Below are positions 58,719 to 64,000 of a DNA stretch of 64,000 bases, piece by piece. The stretch covers positions 62,001-126,000 of the forward strand of contig NZ_BONW01000034.1 of assembly GCF_016862915.1 (NCBI RefSeq), written 5' to 3'. The translations under genes and the position numbers were made by a program. This DNA comes from Plantactinospora endophytica (lineage in GTDB: Bacteria > Actinomycetota > Actinomycetes > Mycobacteriales > Micromonosporaceae). A model generated the notes under the pieces. The model saw nothing but the letters and a program-made list of their open reading frames with translations. It had not been told where the DNA came from and ran no database searches. How positions within the stretch are numbered: position 1 is the stretch's first letter; every line of letters begins with the position of its first letter.

Positions 58719-59532
58719 CGTCCTCGCCGTCCTCGAAGGGGGTGGCCTCCCGGCCGCGCAGCACAATGTCGAACTCGAAGCCGAGCGCCCACTCCGGCTC
58801 GGTCACCGAGTGGTCGTAGCGGGAGATCAGCCGTTCCCGGGCCAGCGGGTCGCGGACCGAGTTGAAGACCGGGTCCTGGAAGAAGAGCGGGTCGCCGGGG
58901 AAGTACATCTGGGTGACGAGCCGCTGGGTGAATGCCTGGCCGAAGAGGGAGAAGTGGATGTGCGCCGGCCGCCAGGCGTTGGGGTGGTTGCGCCAGGGAT
59001 AGGCGCCCGGCTGTACGGTGACGAACCGGTAGTGGCCGTCGGCGTCGGTAAGCGTCCGGCCGACCCCGGTGAAGTTGGGGTCGAGCGGCGCCGGCCAGTT
59101 GTCGTTGGCGTGCCGGTACCGCCCGGCGGCGTTCGGCTGCCAGATCTCCACCAGGGTGTGCGGTACCGGGCGGCCGTTCCCGTCCAGCACCCGGCCGTGC
59201 ACGATGATCCGCTGGCCCTGCGGTTCTCCGGCGTGCTGCCGGGTCAGGTCGTGGTCCAGTTCGCCGAGCCGGCCCTCGCCGAGCAGTGGCCCGGTGACCT
59301 CGGTCAGCCGTTGTGGCAGCAGTGCGAGTGGCTGCTTCGGGGCCCGCAGGTTGGTCGAGCCGTAGTCGGGGAAGAGCATCGGCGGGTGGGTGTCCGGATC
59401 GTCGTGCCGGTAGCGCGGCAGCACCAGCCCGCTCGGGCGGGCCGCGCCGGCCACCGGAACGATCCCGTCGGCGTCGAACTCACCGTCACCGCGTTCGTTC
59501 GGCTCGGTGGCCCGGATGTGGTCGGTGGTCAT
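58711..59532 (-). CDS. pcaH: Protocatechuate 3,4-dioxygenase beta subunit
   Basis: 273 residues. The ATG at 59530-59532 follows GGAAGGA. Iron-binding residues are visible: Tyr in AAGRYRHANDNW, Tyr in GAYPWRNHPNAWRPAHIHF, and the two His of AHIHF. The signature GRVLDGNGRPVPHTLVEIWQ is intact. It forms the catalytic non-haem Fe(III) site with PcaG. Confidence 0.96.
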   Translation of the reverse strand: MTTDHIRATEPNERGDGEFDADGIVPVAGAARPSGLVLPRYRHDDPDTHPPMLFPDYGSTNLRAPKQPLALLPQRLTEVTGPLLGEGRLGELDHDLTRQHAGEPQGQRIIVHGRVLDGNGRPVPHTLVEIWQPNAAGRYRHANDNWPAPLDPNFTGVGRTLTDADGHYRFVTVQPGAYPWRNHPNAWRPAHIHFSLFGQAFTQRLVTQMYFPGDPLFFQDPVFNSVRDPLARERLISRYDHSVTEPEWALGFEFDIVLRGREATPFEDGEDDD

Positions 59533-59545
59533 GACCGTCCTTCCG

Positions 59546-60730
59546 TCAGGCTTCCAGGACGACGGCCAGGCCCTGGCCGACGCCGATGCAGATCGCGGCG
59601 AGACCCAGCCCACCACCACGGCGGTGCAGTTGCCAGGCGAGCGAGCCGAGGATGCGCGATCCGGACGAACCGAGCGGGTGACCGAGCGCGATCGCCCCGC
59701 CCTGCGGGTTCACGATCTCGGGGTCGAGGTCCTTCCACTGCCCGAGGCAGGCCAACGACTGGGCCGCGAACGCCTCGTTGAGTTCCACCACGGCCAGGTC
59801 GGACCAGCCGACACCGGCCCGCCGCAGTGCCTCCTCGGCGGCGCGTACCGGGCCGATGCCGAACAGTTGCGGCTCGATGCCGACGACCGCGCGGGAGACG
59901 ATCCGGGCCAGCGGGGTCCGGCCGGCGGCCTCGGCACCGGCCCGGTCGCCGAGCAGCAGTGCGCTCGCCCCGTCGTTGAGCGGCGACGAGTTGCCGGCGG
60001 TCACGGTGCCGTCCGGCCGAAACACCGGCTTCAGCCGGGCCAGCGCCTCGGTGCTGGTACCGGGTCGCATGCTCTCGTCGGTCTCCAGCTCGGTGCCGGG
60101 AACGGCGCTGACCTCGTCGGCGTACGCCCCGTCGGCCCAGGCTTTCGCGGCGCGCTGCTGGCTGCGTACGGCGAAGGCGTCCTGCTCGTCCCGGGAGATC
60201 CCGTACCGCTCGGCGAGGATCTCGGTGCACTCGCCGAGTGAGGCGGTCCACTCGGTCGGCATCGTCGGGTTGACCATCCGCCAGCCGAGCGTGGTGGAGT
60301 GCAGGGTCTCGTGCCCGCGCGGATAGCCGGTCTCCGGCTTGGGCAGCACCCAGGGGGCCCGGGTCATCGACTCGACGCCACCGGCGACGCAGATCGAGGC
60401 GTCGCCGACCGCGATCGCCCGGGCCGCCCCGATCACCGCCTCCAGGCCGGAGCCGCAGAGCCGGTTCACGGTCGCGCCGGGCACCGTCGGCGGCAGGCCG
60501 GCGAGCAGCACCGCCATCCGGGCCACGTCCCGGTTCTCCTCGCCGGCGCCGTTGGCGTTGCCGAGCAGTACGTCGTCGATCCGGGCCGGGTCGAGGTCGG
60601 GGCTGCGCCGGACCACCTCCCGCAGCACGTGCGCGGCGAGGTCGTCGGGGCGTACCCCGGCGAGGCCGCCGCCGTACCGACCGATCGGGGTCCGTACGGC
60701 GTCGAGGACGTACACGTCGTTCGTCACCAT
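59546..60730 (-). CDS. pcaF: 3-oxoadipyl-CoA thiolase
   Basis: 394 residues. Nucleophile Cys92 in VNRLCGSGLEAV, catalytic His in IALGHPLGSSGSR, second Cys in AAICIGVGQGLA and NEAFAAQSLA. In the pca context it cleaves 3-oxoadipyl-CoA to succinyl-CoA and acetyl-CoA. First gene of the operon, 13 bases before pcaH. AAGGAG is two bases from the ATG and five from the next codon, a GTG at 60727, which may be the true start. The CoA transferase PcaIJ needed before it is not in the window. Confidence 0.93.
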   Translation of the reverse strand: MVTNDVYVLDAVRTPIGRYGGGLAGVRPDDLAAHVLREVVRRSPDLDPARIDDVLLGNANGAGEENRDVARMAVLLAGLPPTVPGATVNRLCGSGLEAVIGAARAIAVGDASICVAGGVESMTRAPWVLPKPETGYPRGHETLHSTTLGWRMVNPTMPTEWTASLGECTEILAERYGISRDEQDAFAVRSQQRAAKAWADGAYADEVSAVPGTELETDESMRPGTSTEALARLKPVFRPDGTVTAGNSSPLNDGASALLLGDRAGAEAAGRTPLARIVSRAVVGIEPQLFGIGPVRAAEEALRRAGVGWSDLAVVELNEAFAAQSLACLGQWKDLDPEIVNPQGGAIALGHPLGSSGSRILGSLAWQLHRRGGGLGLAAICIGVGQGLAVVLEA

Positions 60731-60742
60731 GTCTCCTTACTG

Positions 60743-60772
60743 CCGGGATCGTCGGGTTGCCCGACCTCCCGG
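60743..60772 (-). promoter_or_regulatory. Nested hairpin in the pcaF leader
   Basis: CCGGGA (60743-60748) pairs with TCCCGG (60767-60772), and inside it GTCGGG-TTG-CCCGAC (60751-60765) pairs with itself. It sits immediately upstream of the AAGGAG ribosome site. Confidence 0.5.
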
Positions 60773-60948
60773 CGACCCCGGCCGGGCTGCCGGCTCGGGC
60801 GTCCCGCACCACCGGCCGTACTTGTCGGTGCGGCGGGCGGCCTGGTATGCCGAGAGGGGGTCCCGGGACGGGCTGTCGGGCGGCGGCGGCCGGCGACAGG
60901 GTAGCCAGTCATGTGCCCCCTCGCCGCGTCCGGCCTGCCGATCGACGC

Positions 60949-60986
60949 ACGTTCGATATGCGGACTCCCGTGCTTATGTCGAACGT
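60949..60986. promoter_or_regulatory. Candidate PcaR (IclR) operator
   Basis: ACGTTCGATAT at 60949-60959 and ATGTCGAACGT at 60976-60986 form an inverted repeat matching at 10 of 11 positions. GTTCGA/TCGAAC-type half-sites are in keeping with IclR-family operators. Confidence 0.65.
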
Positions 60987-61281
60987 AATCCCCGGCCCCC
61001 CGATCCGTCAACGAGCACCCCGACACCGGTCGACGAGGGCCCCGTGGGTGGTCGCACGCCGCCCCGGCAACGCCTCCGGCGAACCGTCGCCGCCGCTCGG
61101 CGCAGCGCCCGGGCAGGTCGCCGAGAAGTTGCGGAGCGCTTGTTGACGTGAACTCGGTCACTGTGCCAACGTTCCACATGAGAACACTCGTTCGGCTAGC
61201 GACCACCCGCCCACCCCCGAGGCTCCGTCAGAAGCCTTTCAGCCCCGGTCCCGACAGGACCGCCGGACGCCGGGAGACCCC

Positions 61282-62244
61282 ATGCGCCGTCTCGCCGCCA
61301 CCAGCACCGTCCTCGCCGCCCTGCTCGCCGTCACCGCCTGCGGCTCCTCGTCCGACGACTCGCCGGAGGGCGGTTCCGGCGGCGTGGCCAAGGTGAAGGT
61401 CGGTGCGATCCCCATCGTCGACGTCGCCCCGCTGCACCTCGGCAACGCGAAGGGCTTCTTCAAGGAGCAGAACCTCGAAATCGAGGTGGTCAACACCACC
61501 GGCGGCTCCATCGCCGTGACCGGCGTGGTGAGCGGCCAGTTCGACTTCGCGTTCGGCAACGTCGTGTCGCTGATCACCGCCCGTTCCCAGAACATCCCGG
61601 TCAAGGCGATCACCTCCGGAAACTCCTCCACCGGCAAGCCGGGCGCGGACTTCGGCGGCGTCGTGGTGCCGCCGGACAGCCCGATCACCGACGCGAAGGG
61701 CCTGGCCGGCAAGAACATCGCGATCAACAACCTGAACAACATCACCGACACCACCACCCGGGCGTCGATCCGCAAGGCCGGCGGCGACCCGTCGAACATC
61801 AAGTGGACCGAGCTGCCCTTCCCGGAGATGCCGGCGGCAGTGATGGGCAAGCGGGTCGACGCCGCGATGGTGGTCGAGCCGTTCTTCACCATCGCGCAGA
61901 ACCAGGGCGCCCGGGTCGTGGCCTACAACTTCGCCGAGGCGATCCCGGACATGACGGTGGCGGCGTACTTCTCCACCGAGCAGACCATCAACCAGAAGGC
62001 CGACCTCACCAAGCGGTTCAAGGCGGCGATGGACAAGTCCCTGAAGTACGCCCAGGAGCACCCGGAGGAGGCGCGTCAGGTGCTCCAGACGTACACCCAG
62101 ATCGACCCGGCGGTGGCCGCGAAGATCACCCTGCCGGCGTGGCCGGCCGAGATCAACCGTGAGTCGGTGCAGACCCTGGCCGACCTGATGGTGACCGACG
62201 GGTTGATCAAGGAGAAGGTCGACGTGTCGGAAATTCTCCCGTGA
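61282..62244 (+). CDS. ABC transporter substrate-binding lipoprotein (NMT1/SsuA-like)
   Basis: 320 residues. Lipoprotein signal with Cys20 in AVTACG. NMT1/SsuA-type fold: VGAIPIVDVAPLHLGNAKGF, VSGQFDFAFGNVVSLITAR, LNNITDTTTRASIRKAGG and DAAMVVEPFFTIAQNQGA. This family binds sulfonates, nitrate, thiamine precursors or aromatic acids. Being divergent from pcaF it may take up protocatechuate, 4-hydroxybenzoate or a phthalate-like acid. That is inferred from position only. Confidence 0.9.
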   Translation: MRRLAATSTVLAALLAVTACGSSSDDSPEGGSGGVAKVKVGAIPIVDVAPLHLGNAKGFFKEQNLEIEVVNTTGGSIAVTGVVSGQFDFAFGNVVSLITARSQNIPVKAITSGNSSTGKPGADFGGVVVPPDSPITDAKGLAGKNIAINNLNNITDTTTRASIRKAGGDPSNIKWTELPFPEMPAAVMGKRVDAAMVVEPFFTIAQNQGARVVAYNFAEAIPDMTVAAYFSTEQTINQKADLTKRFKAAMDKSLKYAQEHPEEARQVLQTYTQIDPAVAAKITLPAWPAEINRESVQTLADLMVTDGLIKEKVDVSEILP

Positions 62245-63092
62245 CCCGAGCCGCCACCGCAGCACCGCCCGCCGCGACCGCACCGGCCCCGGCCGGCCGG
62301 TCCGGCGGGACCGGTCGGCCGCGCGGCGGCAACGCCCTGCTCGGGCTGCTCGGCTTCGCCGCCTTCCTGGCGGTGTTGGAGGCGGTACCCCGACTCGGCC
62401 TGGTCTCGGCGGACTACCTCCCGCCGACCAGCGAGATCGCGGTCGCCCTCAACGAACTGCTCGGCGAGCCCCGGTTCTGGACGGCCGTCACCGACACGCT
62501 GCGCGGCTGGTTCCTCGGCCTGGCGATCGCGGTCGCCCTCGGCGTGCTGGTCGGTTTCGTCCTCGGCACCGTACCGGTGTTGCGCGAGTTCACCGCCTCG
62601 ACCGTCGAGTTCCTCCGGCCGATCCCCTCGGTCGCGCTGATCCCGCTCGCCGTCCTGCTCTTCGGCACCGACCTGCGCTCGGTACTGCTGCTCGTCGTCT
62701 ACGCGGCGTTCTGGCAGGTGCTCGTGCAGGTGCTGTACGGGGTCCGGGACGTCGACCCGGTCGCCCGGGACACCGCGCACACCTTCGGACTGGGCCGGTG
62801 GGCCCGGATCCGGCACCTGCTCTGGCCGACCGCGCTGCCCTACCTGCTCACCGGGGTACGGCTCGCCGCGGCGGTGGCGCTGATCCTGGCCATCACCGCC
62901 GAACTGATCATCGGTGCGCCGGGGCTGGGCAACGAGATCAACCGGGCCCAGTCCGGCGGCGCCGTCGACTCGATGTACGCCCTGATCATCGTCACCGGGC
63001 TGCTCGGGGTCGCGGTCAACGTACTGGCCCGGTGGCTGGAACGTGCGGTGCTCTCCTGGCACCCCTCGGTACGCGGCGAGGGCACCCCGTGA
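62241..63092 (+). CDS. ABC transporter permease 1 (SsuC/TauC-like)
   Basis: 283 residues. The GTG overlaps the binding-protein stop by four bases. About six membrane helices (ALLGLLGFAAFLAVLEAV; GWFLGLAIAVALGVLVGFVLG; VALIPLAVLLFGTDLRSVLL). The cytoplasmic ATPase-contact loop reads VARDTAHTFGLGRWARIRHL. It is the first of two permeases. Confidence 0.92.
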   Translation: MTRAATAAPPAATAPAPAGRSGGTGRPRGGNALLGLLGFAAFLAVLEAVPRLGLVSADYLPPTSEIAVALNELLGEPRFWTAVTDTLRGWFLGLAIAVALGVLVGFVLGTVPVLREFTASTVEFLRPIPSVALIPLAVLLFGTDLRSVLLLVVYAAFWQVLVQVLYGVRDVDPVARDTAHTFGLGRWARIRHLLWPTALPYLLTGVRLAAAVALILAITAELIIGAPGLGNEINRAQSGGAVDSMYALIIVTGLLGVAVNVLARWLERAVLSWHPSVRGEGTP

Positions 63093-63144
63093 GAAGTGGC
63101 CGGTGCTGTCGGCCCCCGCAGCGACGAACGGAACGAAGGCGGTC

Positions 63145-64000
63145 GTGAGCGTACGCAGTGAGACGGATTCGCAGCAGGTGGCGAAGCGACCCGCCGCGTC
63201 GTCGCCGGGCGGAGGACGGCGGATCGGTTCGGCGCTCGGCCGGGCCGCGTGGTGGACCGCTGCCGTCTTCGGGCTGCCGTTCGGGCTGCTCGCCCTCTGG
63301 TGGGTACTCTCCGCCGACAGCGAGACCTTCTACCTTCCTCCGCTGTCGGAGATCCTGGCCAGCTTCGACGACGTCTGGCTGCACAGCGACCGGCTGGCCG
63401 CCGACGTGCTGCCGAGCCTGCTCCGGCTCGCCGCCGGTTTCCTGCTGGCAGTCGTCGTCGGAGTCGGGCTCGGCGTGCTGATCGGCTCCTTCCGGCGGGT
63501 ACGCGCGTTCTGCGAGCCGGTGCTGGAGTTCCTCCGGGCGATCCCGCCACCGGTACTGGTGCCGGTGTTGATGCTCTTCGCCGGGTTCGGCAACACCATG
63601 AAGGTGCTGGTGGTGCTCTCCGGTTGCGTCTGGCCGATCCTGCTCAACACCGTCGAGGGGGTGCGGGCGGTGGACGAGGTGCTGACCGAGACCTGCCGCT
63701 GCTACGGCATCCGTGGCCCGGCCCGGCTCTGGCACCTGGTGGTCCGGTCCGCCTCCCCGCAGATCGTCACCGGCCTGCGGCAGGCCCTCTCGGTCGGCAT
63801 CATCCTGATGGTGATCAGCGAGATGTTCGCCGCGAACAACGGGCTGGGCTACACGATCATCCAGTTCCAGCGCACCTTCGCGGTCACCGACATGTGGACC
63901 GGCATCCTGCTGCTGGGTCTGCTCGGCTTCCTGCTCGCCATGCTGCTGCGGCTCTTCGAGCGGTCGGCCCTGCACTGGTACTTCGGCCTCCGCCAGTCAC
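63145..64000 (+). CDS. ABC transporter permease 2 (partial at window edge)
   Basis: At least 285 residues, still open at base 64000. The GTG at 63145 follows GAAGGCGG. Helices include LPFGLLALWWVLS, LAAGFLLAVVVGVGLGVLIG and MWTGILLLGLLGFLLAMLL; the ATPase-contact loop is ETCRCYGIRGPARLWHLVVR. It is similar in plan to permease 1, so the channel is a heterodimer. The ATPase gene should follow to the right. The frame is open and clean to the last base. Confidence 0.92.
   Translation, partial: MSVRSETDSQQVAKRPAASSPGGGRRIGSALGRAAWWTAAVFGLPFGLLALWWVLSADSETFYLPPLSEILASFDDVWLHSDRLAADVLPSLLRLAAGFLLAVVVGVGLGVLIGSFRRVRAFCEPVLEFLRAIPPPVLVPVLMLFAGFGNTMKVLVVLSGCVWPILLNTVEGVRAVDEVLTETCRCYGIRGPARLWHLVVRSASPQIVTGLRQALSVGIILMVISEMFAANNGLGYTIIQFQRTFAVTDMWTGILLLGLLGFLLAMLLRLFERSALHWYFGLRQS

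Larger units (their letters stand above)
60731..61281. other. Divergent promoter region, pcaF / ABC importer
   Basis: 551 bases with no accepted gene. It holds a hairpin in the pcaF leader, a 28-base-spaced inverted repeat at 60949-60986, and TTGACG at 61143 without a clear -10. ACGTTCCA and CGTTCGG half-sites at 61169-61195 resemble the inverted repeat. Confidence 0.6.

Noticed and set aside
1-64000. tRNA, rRNA, insertion sequence or prophage
   Set aside because: No cloverleaf-like segment, transposase, integrase or phage structural motif was recognised on reading both strands. A covariance-model scan could not be run.

Overview
This is a very GC-rich window with many GTG and TTG starts. 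It carries Lsr2, PknG/GlnH/GlnX, SARP/BTAD regulators, snapalysin and a SAV2177-type methyltransferase. Together these point to an actinomycete, most likely of the Micromonosporaceae (inferred from gene content and protein style, not from a phylogeny). No rRNA, tRNA, CRISPR array, transposase or phage gene was seen.

Layout. 1-5.3 kb: the start of a probable cyclic-di-GMP enzyme, a methyltransferase, an FKBP isomerase, a secreted S15-family hydrolase and a Lys/Ala/Ser/Thr-rich protein with a terminal helix-turn-helix. 5.4-16.2 kb: a seven-gene minus-strand signalling operon, glnX-glnH-coiled coil-pknG-PP2C-VWA-FHA, in which kinase, phosphatase and FHA protein each carry an extra N-terminal zinc ribbon. 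16.4-30.5 kb: mostly monocistronic genes (snapalysin, LacI, LysR/aldo-keto reductase pair, Tat amidohydrolase, large secreted hydrolase with Calx-beta-like modules, GNAT, DinB, an LPxTG protein, an XRE regulator/FAD oxidoreductase pair). 30.5-42.7 kb: a polyketide ketosynthase remnant, a LacI gene with an operator array and a frameshifted repeat tail, a STAND ATPase with a C-terminal BTAD domain, a secreted triple-repeat protein, a SARP regulator, YceI and an Sfp-type phosphopantetheinyl transferase. 42.9-51.6 kb: a sugar locus, ytfQ-ytfR-ytfT-yjfF-araB-araD with a divergent LacI gene and LacI-type operators. 51.9-54.5 kb: Lsr2, an L,D-transpeptidase and a DUF1349 protein. 54.5-60.7 kb: a complete protocatechuate operon pcaF-H-G-B-D-C plus an IclR regulator. 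60.7-64 kb: a divergent ABC importer (binding protein, two permeases, the second cut by the window edge).

How the genes work together. In the first operon an extracytoplasmic amino-acid sensor (GlnH) and a four-pass membrane protein (GlnX) would feed PknG. PP2C would oppose the kinase, and FHA and VWA proteins would read or assemble the phospho-signal. The sugar locus would import a pentose or galactofuranose-type sugar and take L-ribulose through L-ribulose-5-phosphate to D-xylulose-5-phosphate; araA is not in the window. The pca operon converts protocatechuate to 3-oxoadipate and cleaves 3-oxoadipyl-CoA; the CoA transferase pcaIJ is not in the window. Its divergent ABC importer is a reasonable candidate for aromatic-acid uptake.

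A recurring theme is tandem repeats with 15, 16, 18, 22-27, 57, 65 or 66 bp units. They sit in protein linkers, at gene ends and between genes, and in several places they have changed where a protein ends.
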